Source: Achromobacter sp. UMC71
Lineage (GTDB): Bacteria; Pseudomonadota; Gammaproteobacteria; Burkholderiales; Burkholderiaceae_B
Assembly (NCBI RefSeq): GCF_014170305.1
Contig: NZ_LZZT01000018.1
Span: 186,001-250,000, forward strand
Direction of reading: 5' to 3'
Length of the DNA: 64,000 nucleotides
Shown here: in pieces, positions 54,995 through 64,000 of the stretch
Layout of the letters: the number at the start of each line of letters is the position of its first letter
How positions within the stretch are numbered: the first letter of the stretch is position 1
Program-made: the position numbers and the translations under genes
The notes under the pieces: model-generated
Told to the model about the DNA's origin: nothing
Databases searched by the model: none
The model's input: the letters and a program-made list of their open reading frames with translations, nothing else

Positions 54995-55894
54995 TTAAAT
55001 CTTCTTTTCGCCGCCCAGGGCGTCGACCAGCTCGGCCAGCATCTTGGCCAGTTCGCCCGTCATGAGCATCATGTCGGAGTCGAACTTTTCGTCGTCGTTG
55101 GTGGCCATGTTGTCATTGCCTTCCTTCAGCACGTCCAGCGGCGCGACGCGCTTGACGTCCAGGCCTTCGGTGAGCACGAACGAAATGCGGTCGGCCCAGG
55201 TCATAGCCAGGCGGGTGCACTGCTTGCCCGACTGGATATGGCGGCGCACGTCGTCGGCGTCGATCGAGTGCTTGACATAGCGGATGGCCGCGCCGCTTTC
55301 GCCGGACGAGCGCAGTTCGGTGTCCTGGTCGATGCTGAAGTTGGACGGGGCTTCATCTTCGGCCAGCCAGCCGGTCATGGCCGAGGCGGGCGATTGCGCG
55401 ACGTACAGGTTTTCGAGCGGGAACGGGTCCACGCACTTGGCCAGCAGGCCGATGACTTCGTCGGCCTTGGCCGAGGCGGCGGCGTCGATGACCAGCCAGT
55501 GATTCTGCGGATCGATCCAGACGCGGGTGTCGCGGTACACGCTGAAGGCGCGCGGCAGGAGCTCGTCGGTGACACGCTCCTTGATTTCCTTCATCTGCTT
55601 GCGGCCGGGCTTGTAGCCTTGCTGCTCTTCGATTTCCTGGGCGCGGGCCTTGGCGACCTGGTTCACGACCGTGCTGGGCAGCAGTTTTTTCTCGGCACGC
55701 AGGTTGAGCAGGATCTGCCCGCCCACGACGTGGGCCAGCCCGCCATTTTCGCGCGGCGGCACCCAGCCCAGGCTTTGCATTTCGAGGTTGTTGCCGGCTT
55801 GGTAGGCATGCCGCGCAAGCGTTTCTTCAAGCTGCTCGCCGGTCAGGGTCCACGGCGAGGAGAGGCGGTAAATCTTGAGATTCTTGAACCACAT
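54995..55894 (-). CDS. rdgC: Recombination-associated protein RdgC
   Basis: A 299-residue RdgC, a ring-shaped DNA-binding protein that restrains RecA filaments. The N-terminus [20 protein letters not shown] is invariant in the family. [20 protein letters not shown] and the Met-rich end ([20 protein letters not shown]) are also typical. It is of normal length and monocistronic, with a terminator downstream. recA and recX are 5 kb away in the same window. Confidence 0.96.
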   Translation of the reverse strand: MWFKNLKIYRLSSPWTLTGEQLEETLARHAYQAGNNLEMQSLGWVPPRENGGLAHVVGGQILLNLRAEKKLLPSTVVNQVAKARAQEIEEQQGYKPGRKQMKEIKERVTDELLPRAFSVYRDTRVWIDPQNHWLVIDAAASAKADEVIGLLAKCVDPFPLENLYVAQSPASAMTGWLAEDEAPSNFSIDQDTELRSSGESGAAIRYVKHSIDADDVRRHIQSGKQCTRLAMTWADRISFVLTEGLDVKRVAPLDVLKEGNDNMATNDDEKFDSDMMLMTGELAKMLAELVDALGGEKKI

Positions 55895-56045
55895 GAGCGT
55901 CGGCCAAAAGGGTAGATTCTATACGACCCTGGCCGCTTTGCCGTAGCGGTGCAATACGATGGGGCGAGGCGACACGTTCTGTCACTGACAGGCCTGGCGC
56001 CTTCCGGTAATGTCCGCGACAACCGTGTGCAAGAGGAGAGAGAGC

Positions 56046-56255
56046 ATGAAAATCGTCGGCGCCATCCTGATCGTGCTGGGCATTGCCGCATTGGCCTACA
56101 AGGGTTTCAGCTACAAGTCCGAGGAAACCGTCCTGCAGGTCGGCTCGGTGAAGGCCACGGCCGAAACCGAAAAATCCGTGCCGATTCCCATGTGGGCTGG
56201 CATCGCGGCCATCGTGGCCGGCGTGCTGGTCATCGGCGTCGGCATGCGCCGCTGA
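56046..56255 (+). CDS. DUF3185-like small membrane protein
   Basis: A 69-residue membrane protein with two transmembrane segments (MKIVGAILIVLGIAALAYKG at the N-terminus and WAGIAAIVAGVLVIGVGMRR at the C-terminus) joined by a polar loop. This is the layout of the DUF3185 family, of unknown function. GAGGAGAGAG precedes ATG 56046. It stands alone with its own terminator. Confidence 0.82.
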   Translation: MKIVGAILIVLGIAALAYKGFSYKSEETVLQVGSVKATAETEKSVPIPMWAGIAAIVAGVLVIGVGMRR

Positions 56256-56277
56256 ACCGCGCAAGCGCGCATTGCTG

Positions 56278-56306
56278 AAGGCGGCCGATTCGTCGGCCGC
56301 TTTTTT
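56278..56306 (+). terminator. Intrinsic terminator after the DUF3185-like gene
   Basis: The stem GCGGCCGA/TCGGCCGC with loop TTCG is followed by six T. Confidence 0.9.
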
Positions 56307-56320
56307 GCGTTTGCGCGGCA

Positions 56321-56500
56321 CAAAAAAAAGCGGCCCGGCTCAATAAAGGCCGGGCCGGTACGGGAGCACACAATACCGCGTCATAAAAGGCTCGCGGGGA
56401 ACGCGGTATCGGTGTCAGAACACTAGCCCTGCAACCGCCTGACAGGGGGATCAATCGCCAGGCGATCTGGCGCAAGGCCGTAATCTGAGGCGCCAGTCTA
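56321..56500 (-). ncRNA. Candidate small RNA ending in an intrinsic terminator
   Basis: On the minus strand this stretch holds three separate stems: CGCCAG/CTGGCG near 56460-56476, the perfect 9-bp ATACCGCGT/ACGCGGTAT at about 56372-56408, and a terminator (GGCCCGGC/GCCGGGCC, then eight T) at 56321-56358. No protein gene on this strand ends here; the MFS gene has its own terminator at 56719-56746. A free-standing terminator behind structured, non-coding DNA suggests an sRNA. The 5' end is not known and no Rfam family was recognised. Confidence 0.4.
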
Positions 56501-56545
56501 ATCGTGGGGGTCTGACAGGGTCCTGAAAATGGTTGGCCCCGAGGG

Positions 56546-56615
56546 GGGGCTCCCACGCTGCGCGCTTCGCGCTTGCTGCCCATCGAGGGGGCTACTCGGC
56601 CTTCGGGTGGCCGAG
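56546..56615 (+). repeat. GC-rich intergenic repeat, third copy
   Basis: Same family as 11588-11760 but in the opposite orientation: CACGCTGC, GCTTGCTGCC, CGAGGGGGCT and CGGCCTTCGGG occur in the same order with a few changes. It lies in the 538-bp gap between the DUF3185-like gene and the MFS gene, which holds no coding frame. Confidence 0.6.
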
Positions 56616-56718
56616 AGGGCTCTCCTGGCGTGGCATTTGGAAAGGCGCACGCGGCGTGGGCGGCCCGCCTGACTTGTCGACGTCAAAATCCCGTCTGCCC
56701 CTGGCCATCATTTCGCCC

Positions 56719-56746
56719 AAAAAAAAAGCTCCCAAGGGAGCTTTTG
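56719..56746 (-). terminator. Intrinsic terminator after the MFS gene
   Basis: On the minus strand the stem AAAAGCTCCC/GGGAGCTTTT with a TT loop is followed by a run of T. It lies 47 bases past the MFS stop. Confidence 0.88.
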
Positions 56747-56792
56747 AAAGGCCGGGCAGGCGCAGCAGTCCCGCCCGGCGGGGGATGGTCGG

Positions 56793-58469
56793 TTAGGCGT
56801 TGATGTCGTTGTCCTTGGACTCGCGCACGAACAGGGTGCCGATGACCAGGGTCATGACCGCGATGATGATCGGGTACCACAGCCCGTCGTAGATATTGCC
56901 TGTGGCAGCGACGACGGCGAAGGCGACCGGGGGCAGGAAGCCGCCGAACCAGCCGTTGCCGATGTGGTACGGCAGGCTCATCGAGGTGTAGCGGATGCGG
57001 GTCGGGAACATTTCCACCAGCATGGCCGCAATCGGGCCGTACACCATGGTCACGTAGATCACCAGGATGGTCAGCAGCACGACGACCATGACGTTGTTGC
57101 TTTGCGCCGGATCCGCCTTGGCGGGGTAGCCGTGGCTGCGGATCGCGGTGGTCAGGGCCTTGTCCAGTTCGGCGGCCTTGGCCTTGAAGTCGGCGGGCGC
57201 CATGGCCTTGCCGTCGAACGAGGCGAACTCGTCGTTGCCGATCTTGACCTTGGCGACCGAACCGGCGGGCGCCGCTTCGTTCTTGTAGTTCACCGAGTTG
57301 CGGGCCATGAACGACTTGACCACGTCGCAAGAGCTGGTGAACGAGGCGGTGCCCACGGGGTTGAACTGGAACGAGCAGGTGCTGGGATCGGCGATGACCG
57401 TGACCGGGGCACTGGCCTGCGCTTTTTCAAGCGCGGGGTTGGCGAAGTGCGTAATGCCCTGGAAGATCGGGAAGTAGGTCGCCGCGGCAATCAGGCAGCC
57501 GGCCATGATGATCGGCTTGCGGCCGATCTTGTCCGACAGCGCGCCGAAGATCACGAAGAACGGGGTGCCGATCAGCAGCGCCAGGGCGATCATGATATTG
57601 GCGGTGTTGGCGTCGACCTTCAGCGTCTGCGTCAGGAAGAACAGCGAGTAGAACTGGCCCGTGTACCAGACCACGGCCTGGCCGGCGGTCAGGCCCAGCA
57701 GCGCCAGGATCACGACCTTCAGGTTCTTCCACTGGCCGAACGATTCCTTGATCGGCGCCTTCGAACCCTTGCCTTCTTCCTTCATGCGCTTGAAGGTGGG
57801 GGATTCGTTCAGCTGCAGACGGATCCACACCGAGATGCCCAGCAGGATGACCGAGATCAGGAACGGAATGCGCCAGCCCCAGGCCTTGAAGTCGTCTTCG
57901 CCGAGGTAGGTACGGATGCCCAGGATGATCAGCAGCGACAGGAACAGGCCCAGGGTCGCGGTGGTCTGGATCCAGGACGTGTAGAAGCCGCGGCGGCCAT
58001 GCGGCGCATGTTCGGCGACGTAGGTGGCGGCGCCGCCGTATTCACCGCCCAGCGCCAGGCCTTGCAGCAGGCGCAGGATGATCAGGATGGCGGGAGCGGC
58101 CATGCCGATGCTGGCATAGCTGGGCAGCACGCCCACCAGGAAGGTGGACAGGCCCATCAGCACGATGGTGACCAGGAACGTGTATTTGCGGCCGACCAGG
58201 TCGCCCAGGCGGCCGAACACCAGCGCGCCGAAGGGGCGCACCGCGAAACCGGCGGCGAAGGCCAGCAGCGCGAAGATGAAGCCCGCGGTGGGGTTCACGC
58301 CCGAGAAAAAGTGCTGGGCAATGATGGCTGCCAGCGAACCGTAAAGATAAAAGTCGTACCACTCGAACACCGTGCCCAGCGACGAGGCAAAGATGACGCG
58401 ACGTTCATCCTTGGTCATCGGGCGCGGTTCCGCGGATGGACCGCGGCCTGCCATGGTAGTTGTGCTCAT
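56793..58469 (-). CDS. MFS metabolite:H+ symporter with a long C-terminal-half loop
   Basis: A 558-residue major facilitator of the metabolite:H+ symporter group (ShiA/ProP-like), twelve membrane segments. The family loop is FGRLGDLVGRKYTFLVTIVL and its repeat is GALSDKIGRKPIIMAGCLI. GTVFEWYDFYLYGSLAAII is the first-helix signature. Residues about 341-458 form an unusually long polar loop with Cys365 and Cys381, which would face the periplasm. ATG 58469 has GAGGAG upstream. The substrate is likely an organic acid or osmolyte and is not readable. A two-component pair of TctD/TctE type lies upstream. Confidence 0.9.
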   Translation of the reverse strand: MSTTTMAGRGPSAEPRPMTKDERRVIFASSLGTVFEWYDFYLYGSLAAIIAQHFFSGVNPTAGFIFALLAFAAGFAVRPFGALVFGRLGDLVGRKYTFLVTIVLMGLSTFLVGVLPSYASIGMAAPAILIILRLLQGLALGGEYGGAATYVAEHAPHGRRGFYTSWIQTTATLGLFLSLLIILGIRTYLGEDDFKAWGWRIPFLISVILLGISVWIRLQLNESPTFKRMKEEGKGSKAPIKESFGQWKNLKVVILALLGLTAGQAVVWYTGQFYSLFFLTQTLKVDANTANIMIALALLIGTPFFVIFGALSDKIGRKPIIMAGCLIAAATYFPIFQGITHFANPALEKAQASAPVTVIADPSTCSFQFNPVGTASFTSSCDVVKSFMARNSVNYKNEAAPAGSVAKVKIGNDEFASFDGKAMAPADFKAKAAELDKALTTAIRSHGYPAKADPAQSNNVMVVVLLTILVIYVTMVYGPIAAMLVEMFPTRIRYTSMSLPYHIGNGWFGGFLPPVAFAVVAATGNIYDGLWYPIIIAVMTLVIGTLFVRESKDNDINA

Positions 58470-58676
58470 GATGTCTCCTCGATTTTTTCTGGCCAGCGGT
58501 TTTCCGCCGTGCGTCACCCTCCGCCGGCGGGGCCGACATCGAGCTATGCGCAAGGTTGGGGCGCGAGGCTGACGAGGTTCTGACGTAACCCTTACCTGAA
58601 TCTTAAAATTGAAACTAAAAGTAACTGTGCCGTAGGGAGCTAGGGATAGTCCTTAGGCGCGGCCAGGGCACCAAAG

Positions 58677-60125
58677 CTAGCTGTCGAGGTCGTCGGCAGG
58701 GTCGGCGTAGAGCGGGAAGATTACCCGGATGCGGGTGCCCGGCAGGTCGGAGTGCGGCGTGGGATGGTCGCTGATCAGGACGGTCGCCTGGTGTTTCTGA
58801 GCAATCTCCCTGACGATGGCCAGCCCCAGTCCGCTGCCGTCGGACAGCGTACCCAGCACGCGGTAGAAGCGGTCGAAGACGCGCTCGCGCTCTTCGGGCG
58901 CGATGCCCGGGCCCGAGTCTTCGACTTCCAGCACGCCCTGGTCGTCCTGGCGTTGCACCCGCACCGTAATGTGGCCGCCGCGCGGGGTGTAGCGCAGCGC
59001 GTTGTCCACCAGGTTGTTCAAGAGCTCGGCCAGCAGCAGCGGGTTGCCGTTGATCAGGACCGGGGTTTCCGAGCCTTCGAAGCCCAGGTCGGTGCTGAGC
59101 GACAGCGCCTGGGGCACCCAGTGCATGGCCTGCTCGTAGGCGATGGCGTTCAGGTCGGTGGCCGCCAGCCCGATGGCGCTGGGGTTCTCGGCCCGCGCCA
59201 GCAGCAGCAGCTGGTTCACCAGGCGGGTCGCGCGTTCGGACCCGGTCACCAGTTGGCGCAGGCTGGACTGCATTTCCTCGGGGCTGGCATCGCGCAGGGC
59301 CAGTTCGGCCTGGGTGCGCAGCCCCGCCAGCGGGGTCTTCAATTGATGCGCGGCGTCGGCGACGAAACGGCGCTGGGCCTGCACGTTGGCCGACAGACGA
59401 TCCAGCAGGTCGTTCATGGCCGCCACCAGCGGCGCGATTTCGGACGGCGCGGCGCGTTCGTCGATGGGCGACAGATCGTCGGGCCGGCGCGCCCGCAGCC
59501 GCTGCTGCAGCGCGTTCAGCGGCGCCACGCCGCGCGACAGCCCGAACCACACCAGCAGCACCGCGATCGGCAGCACCACGAATTGCGGAATGATCACGCC
59601 CTTGATGATGTCGTTGGCGAGCTGAGTACGCTTTTCGACGGTCTCGGCCACGATCAGCAGCGCGGGCTGGGTGTTGGGCAGGTTCAGATCGACCCAGGTG
59701 AAGGCCAGCCGGATGCCGAAGCCGCGCAGCGTGTCGTCTTCGTACTGGACCTCGCCGGGCCGCGGCTGGGCCACCGAGGCGGGCAGAGGCAGGGCGCGGT
59801 CGCCGCCCAGGTATTCGCCGCGGCTGCCCAGAGCCAGCCAGAAGACGCTGTCGGTTTCGTCGGCGCGCAGCACGTCGCGCGCGGGGTCGGTCATGCGCAG
59901 CACGGCGCGGCCGTCCTGCGCGTGCACCTGGCGGGTCAGCACGTGCAGGTTGTTGGCCAGCGCGCGGTCGTAGGGGACGTTGGCGATGTTCTGCGCCACC
60001 ACATAGGTGATGGCGACGCTCATGGGCCACAGCAGAAACAGCGGCGCCAGCATCCAGTCCAGGATCTCGCCCAGCAGCGAGCGCTGCGGCGGCGCGAAGC
60101 TCGGTCCGCGGGCCCCGGCCCGCAT
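58677..60125 (-). CDS. Sensor histidine kinase (TctE-like)
   Basis: A membrane histidine kinase of about 482 residues. Two membrane segments flank a periplasmic domain ([20 protein letters not shown] near residue 30 and [20 protein letters not shown] near 205). A HAMP region follows, then the phospho-acceptor histidine in [17 protein letters not shown], the N box [14 protein letters not shown] and G boxes DSGPGIAP and GSGLGLAIV. It resembles TctE, which senses tricarboxylates. The start is uncertain: the frame is open to TTG 60206, overlapping the regulator gene; ATG 60125 is taken. It is co-transcribed with its regulator. Confidence 0.9.
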   Translation of the reverse strand: MRAGARGPSFAPPQRSLLGEILDWMLAPLFLLWPMSVAITYVVAQNIANVPYDRALANNLHVLTRQVHAQDGRAVLRMTDPARDVLRADETDSVFWLALGSRGEYLGGDRALPLPASVAQPRPGEVQYEDDTLRGFGIRLAFTWVDLNLPNTQPALLIVAETVEKRTQLANDIIKGVIIPQFVVLPIAVLLVWFGLSRGVAPLNALQQRLRARRPDDLSPIDERAAPSEIAPLVAAMNDLLDRLSANVQAQRRFVADAAHQLKTPLAGLRTQAELALRDASPEEMQSSLRQLVTGSERATRLVNQLLLLARAENPSAIGLAATDLNAIAYEQAMHWVPQALSLSTDLGFEGSETPVLINGNPLLLAELLNNLVDNALRYTPRGGHITVRVQRQDDQGVLEVEDSGPGIAPEERERVFDRFYRVLGTLSDGSGLGLAIVREIAQKHQATVLISDHPTPHSDLPGTRIRVIFPLYADPADDLDS

Positions 60126-60168
60126 GACATCCAGCGCTTCCTGGTTCAGTGCCTCCGGACCGGCAGGC

Positions 60169-60858
60169 TCAGCTTGCGAGGTACGCCGCACCTTGGTCCC
60201 GTTCAAGGCAATAGCCCAGCCCGCGCACGGTCACGATCTTGACGCCGCTGGGTTCCAGCTTCTTGCGTAGGCGGTGCACGTAGACTTCGATGGCGTTGGT
60301 GCTGACTTCCTCGCCCCATTCGCACAGGTGGTCGACCAACTGGGTCTTGCTGACCATGCGGCCGCTGCGGGTCAGCAGGATTTCCAGCAGGCTGACTTCG
60401 CGCGCGGACAGGTCCAGCGTCTGGTCGTCGACCATGGCCACGCGCCCGGTCTGGTCGAACATCAGCCGGCCGTGCTTGAGCAGCGTGGCGCCGCCGCCCG
60501 CGCCGCGGCGGGTCAGGGCCCGCACGCGGGCTTCGAGCTCGGACAGCGCGAAGGGCTTGGCCATGTAGTCGTCGGCGCCCAGGTCCAGCCCCTTGACGCG
60601 TTGCTCGATGCTGTCGGCGGCGGTCAGGATCAGGACGGGCAGGGCCGAATTGCGGGCCCGCAGCCGGCGCAGCACCTCCAGTCCCGCCAGTTGCGGCAGG
60701 CCGAGGTCCAGGATGAGCAGGTCGAAGGCTTGGGCGGCCAGCGCGGAATCGGCGGCCAGCCCGTCGCGCACGGCATCCACCGCATAGCCGTTGTGGCGCA
60801 GCGAGCGTGACAGGCCATCGGCCAGGATGCTGTCGTCTTCGGCGATCAGGATACGCAT
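60169..60858 (-). CDS. OmpR-family response regulator (TctD-like)
   Basis: A 229-residue response regulator. The receiver has the acidic pair EDD (7-9), phosphorylated Asp51 in LLILDLGLP, Thr in LILTAADS and Lys in [10 protein letters not shown]. The winged-helix output domain contains [20 protein letters not shown] and [12 protein letters not shown] 60858. Its stop lies inside or just before the kinase start, so the pair is translated together. By similarity to TctD it may control a carboxylate uptake system, and the MFS gene behind the kinase is the obvious local candidate. Confidence 0.92.
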   Translation of the reverse strand: MRILIAEDDSILADGLSRSLRHNGYAVDAVRDGLAADSALAAQAFDLLILDLGLPQLAGLEVLRRLRARNSALPVLILTAADSIEQRVKGLDLGADDYMAKPFALSELEARVRALTRRGAGGGATLLKHGRLMFDQTGRVAMVDDQTLDLSAREVSLLEILLTRSGRMVSKTQLVDHLCEWGEEVSTNAIEVYVHRLRKKLEPSGVKIVTVRGLGYCLERDQGAAYLAS

Positions 60859-61037
60859 GGGCTGCTGATAAATAAGGGAATCCGGCAACGCGCACCGGGC
60901 GCGCTTGCCGCCGGGAGCTTGTGGCCGGGGGCGGGCGGCCCGGCGGGGGAATGGGGACATAGCGCCGGGGTCTTCCGCGATTCTGTCATATGCAAGAGGT
61001 CTTGCCCACTCCGGGAATACGTGGAAAACTCTGGCAC

Positions 61038-61075
61038 ACTGGTTTTTTGTACAGTACAATCCGATGCCATAATCT
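61038..61075 (+). promoter_or_regulatory. recA promoter with LexA (SOS) box
   Basis: The LexA box ACTGGTTTTTTGTACAGT (CTG-N10-CAG at 61039-61054) overlaps the -35 element TTGTAC (61047-61052). The -10 TAATCT lies at 61070-61075 with a 17-base spacer. Damage-inducible repression of recA by LexA is therefore built in. Confidence 0.85.
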
Positions 61076-61140
61076 GCGCTATCCAAAACATCTCGACAAC
61101 CCCCGTACCGCGCCCCGATACGTTACAGATAGGACTCTAC

Positions 61141-62202
<1,062 letters not shown>

Positions 62203-62228
62203 TTCACCCGGCATCCGTGGCCAGGCCC

Positions 62229-62249
62229 CGATGCCGGGGCCCGGCATCG
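62229..62249 (+). other. Small hairpin after recA
   Basis: The perfect 9-bp stem CGATGCCGG/CCGGCATCG with loop GGC lies 26 bases past the recA stop, without a T-run. Confidence 0.5.
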
Positions 62250-62271
62250 CCTTCGGGCTCGCCAGCCCGGT

Positions 62272-62338
62272 TGCCAGCGGCAGGTCTCTCATGCAGGCTC
62301 CGCGAGGTGGAGCCTGCATGAGAGACCTGCCGCTGGCA
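62272..62338 (+). repeat. Perfect 30-bp inverted repeat between recA and recX
   Basis: Arms 62272-62301 and 62309-62338 are exact inverted copies (30 of 30) around the 7-base loop GCGAGGT. The RNA would form one very long stem just before the recX start (62358). There is no T-run. It may limit read-through from recA into recX. Confidence 0.8.
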
Positions 62339-62357
62339 CTTAGCAAGCAGGAAGCGC

Positions 62358-63110
62358 ATGAGCTGGAAACCCTCCGCCGCGTCCGCTGACCGCCTACGCG
62401 CCAAGCTGGACGACGAATTCGAAACCGTGGCCAAGCCCGAGGGGCTGCGACGCACCTCGGATGCACGGCGGACGTCCGCGGAAAACAGCTTGCGGCATGC
62501 CGAGAGTGCCATGCCGGGGGGCGATGCCGCCGACGCAACGCCGCCGCAATGGCAGCGCAGTTCCGAACAACGCGCGGCCGGCGGCCGTGCAAAAAAGGGC
62601 GGCCGAAGCGACAGCCTGGCCGACGGTGCGCCGGATGCGGCCGGCAAGGCCAAGACCCCGCCCAAGGGGCCGTCGTTGAAAATGCGCGCGGTGGGCTACC
62701 TGTCCCGGCGCGAGCACGCCCGCGAAGAACTGGCGCGCAAGCTCGCCCCGCATGCCGAAGATCCGGCCGAGGTCGATGCCGTGCTGGACGCGCTGGAAAA
62801 AGAAGGCTGGCTGTCCACCGAACGCTTCGCGCAGAGCCTGGTGCATCGCCGCGCCTCGCGCCAGGGGGCGGCCCGCATCGTGCAGGAACTGCGCCAGCAT
62901 GGCGTGGACGACATCCAGGTGGCCGAGCTGCGCGAGCAATTGCGCGCCACCGAATACGACCGTGCGCTGGAAGTCTGGAAAAAGCGTTTCGATGCCAAGC
63001 CCGCGGACCGCGCCGCCTACGCCAAGCAAGCGCGCTTCCTGGCCAGCCGGGGATTTGCGCATGACGTCATCCGCCGCATCCTGGGCGATGGCGACAGCGG
63101 CGACGAGTAG
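62358..63110 (+). CDS. recX: RecA regulator RecX with long N-terminal extension
   Basis: A 250-residue RecX, which caps and inhibits RecA filaments. The RecX fold begins near residue 108 (MRAVGYLSRREHAREELARK, LEKEGWLSTERFAQSLVHRR) and runs to the end (YAKQARFLASRGFAHDVIRR). The first 105 residues are Ala-, Arg- and Ser-rich and probably disordered; they are absent from most RecX. AGGAAG precedes ATG 62358. It lies 155 bases after recA, separated by strong hairpins that should keep its level low. Confidence 0.92.
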   Translation: MSWKPSAASADRLRAKLDDEFETVAKPEGLRRTSDARRTSAENSLRHAESAMPGGDAADATPPQWQRSSEQRAAGGRAKKGGRSDSLADGAPDAAGKAKTPPKGPSLKMRAVGYLSRREHAREELARKLAPHAEDPAEVDAVLDALEKEGWLSTERFAQSLVHRRASRQGAARIVQELRQHGVDDIQVAELREQLRATEYDRALEVWKKRFDAKPADRAAYAKQARFLASRGFAHDVIRRILGDGDSGDE

Positions 63111-63121
63111 CCGCCGCGCCT

Positions 63122-63142
63122 TGCCGCGCACCCGGCGCGGCA
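63122..63142. other. Hairpin between convergent recX and metR
   Basis: The stem TGCCGCGC/GCGCGGCA with loop ACCCG lies 11 bases past the recX stop. It has no T-run in either direction. It is a possible weak or factor-dependent end for both genes. Confidence 0.4.
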
Positions 63143-63214
63143 GTTCCTGCTGTCCCGGCCGTATCCATGACCGCCGGGCGACGGCAAGCTCGGTGAGTCC
63201 GGCTTCTTGGTGGC

Positions 63215-64000
63215 CTACTTGGCCGACTTGATGCCGCTGAGCGTCTTGAAGCAGACGTCGCGGGTCAAGGTCAGGAATTCGTCGATGTAGGACGCGTCGG
63301 TGTCTTCGCTGCGCACCGTGGCGTACAGCGTGCGCCACACGCCTTGCGGGCCCAGGCGGCACTGGCGCAGCCACCCCTGGTTCATGTATTCGGTCAACGC
63401 CCAGTTGGGCAGCGCGGCTACGCCGCGGTTGCTGGCCACCAGTTGCGCGATGATCGGCGTCAGTTCCGCCTTGCGCACGGCCGCCGGCTCGACGTCGGCG
63501 GGGTCCAGGAAAGCCGTGAAAATGTCCAGGCGCTGCTTGTCCACCGGGTAGGTGATGAGGGTCTGGTCGGCCAACTGGTCGGGCATGACGAACTTGCTGC
63601 CGGCCAGCGGGTTGGATTCGGACACGGCCAGCACCAGTTCGTACTTGAACAACGGCAGGTATTCCACGGCTTCGAGGGGCTGGGGATCGGACGTGATGAC
63701 CAGGTCCAGGTCGCCGCGCACCAGCGCGGGCAGGGGAGCAAACGAAAATGCCGCCGTCAGGTCCAGCGCCACGTCCGGCCATTGCGCACGGAACGCATCC
63801 AGCGCCGGCATCAGCCATTGGAAGCACGAGTGGCAATCGATGGCCAGGTGCAGGCGTCCGGTGCGGCCGGCGGCCAACCGCTGCAATTCCCGTTCGGTGG
63901 CGCGCATGCGGGGCAGCACCTCGTCGGCCAGTGCCAGCACGCGCAAGCCCGCCGTGGTCAGGCGCGCCGGCCGGGTGCGCCGATTCAGAAGCGGCGTGCC
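63215..64000 (-). CDS. metR: LysR-family regulator MetR (5' end beyond window)
   Basis: The C-terminal 261 codons of a LysR regulator that reads off the right window edge. The effector domain closely follows MetR, the homocysteine-responsive activator of methionine genes: RLHLAIDCHSCFQWLMPALD, then DLVITSDPQPL and LITYPVDKQRLD have direct counterparts in E. coli MetR (IAIECHSCIQWLTPALE, LVMTSDILP). The end of the DNA-binding region is still inside the window (GTPLLNRRTRPARLTTAG). The start and most of the helix-turn-helix are missing. The target, usually a met gene, would lie to the right. Confidence 0.9.
   Translation of the reverse strand, partial: GTPLLNRRTRPARLTTAGLRVLALADEVLPRMRATERELQRLAAGRTGRLHLAIDCHSCFQWLMPALDAFRAQWPDVALDLTAAFSFAPLPALVRGDLDLVITSDPQPLEAVEYLPLFKYELVLAVSESNPLAGSKFVMPDQLADQTLITYPVDKQRLDIFTAFLDPADVEPAAVRKAELTPIIAQLVASNRGVAALPNWALTEYMNQGWLRQCRLGPQGVWRTLYATVRSEDTDASYIDEFLTLTRDVCFKTLSGIKSAK

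Noticed and set aside
56321..56500. 6S RNA, SRP RNA or tmRNA as identity of the structured minus-strand region
   Set aside because: The 6S central-bubble pairing, the SRP Alu/GGAA loop and a tmRNA tag sequence could not be found; left as an unassigned candidate sRNA.

Overview
The window is a stretch of ordinary, gene-dense, GC-rich chromosome from a betaproteobacterium, most likely Alcaligenaceae (Bordetella/Achromobacter type). The evidence is two orphan Bug/TctC-type solute receptors beside their own regulators, a globin-coupled diguanylate cyclase resembling the Bordetella BpeGReg type, a PyrB carrying an N-terminal helix-turn-helix-like extension, and the order rpsF-priB-rpsR-rplI-(kinase-like)-dnaB. 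I see no phage, transposase, integrase, CRISPR array or plasmid functions. The assignment to a lineage is inference from gene content, because no database search was possible.

Layout. 1-6640: 3' part of typA, a tautomerase divergent from a LysR gene, a second LysR gene divergent from a Bug receptor and an M20 amidohydrolase, and a LOG-family protein divergent from polA. 6641-17846: polA, a ZIP metal transporter, a dienelactone hydrolase, a repeat-rich 475-bp gap, a Na/phosphate cotransporter, sdaA, htpX, a DMT permease and an sseA-like sulfurtransferase. 17859-25576: a 2-aminoethylphosphonate (AEP) locus. A LysR regulator and a PhnZ-like HD oxygenase read leftward. An ABC transporter (ATPase, fused permease, binding protein), phnX and an FAD-dependent amine oxidoreductase read rightward. 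25651-30184: a Rieske oxygenase, an acyltransferase, and a Bug receptor divergent from an IclR gene. 30267-39457: xseB-ispA-dxs, folE2, a DUF817 membrane protein, the ribosomal/primosomal group and dnaB. 39522-51919: a bile-acid-symporter-like carrier, pdxA, small lipoproteins, an esterase, an Lrp regulator, several unassigned small genes, a DedA protein, a MocR regulator, initiator tRNA, a flavoprotein and an entericidin-like peptide. 52020-64000: pyrB, the globin-coupled cyclase, rdgC, an MFS carrier, a TctD/TctE-like two-component pair, recA-recX and the C-terminal part of metR.

The most interesting region is the AEP locus. It can import aminoethylphosphonate and holds phosphonoacetaldehyde hydrolase (PhnX), but the usual aminotransferase PhnW is not in the window. 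An FAD oxidoreductase occupies its place. The HD protein keeps every iron ligand and the Tyr/Glu lid of PhnZ, yet no PhnY partner is present here. Two routes from aminophosphonates to phosphate therefore seem to be combined in a non-canonical way.

The non-coding DNA also holds structure: a paired DnaA-box-like element present twice with identical geometry (44570-44647, 48286-48363), a perfect 30-bp inverted repeat between recA and recX, a GC-rich intergenic repeat family near 11.6 kb and at 56.5 kb, and a candidate minus-strand small RNA at 56.3-56.5 kb.
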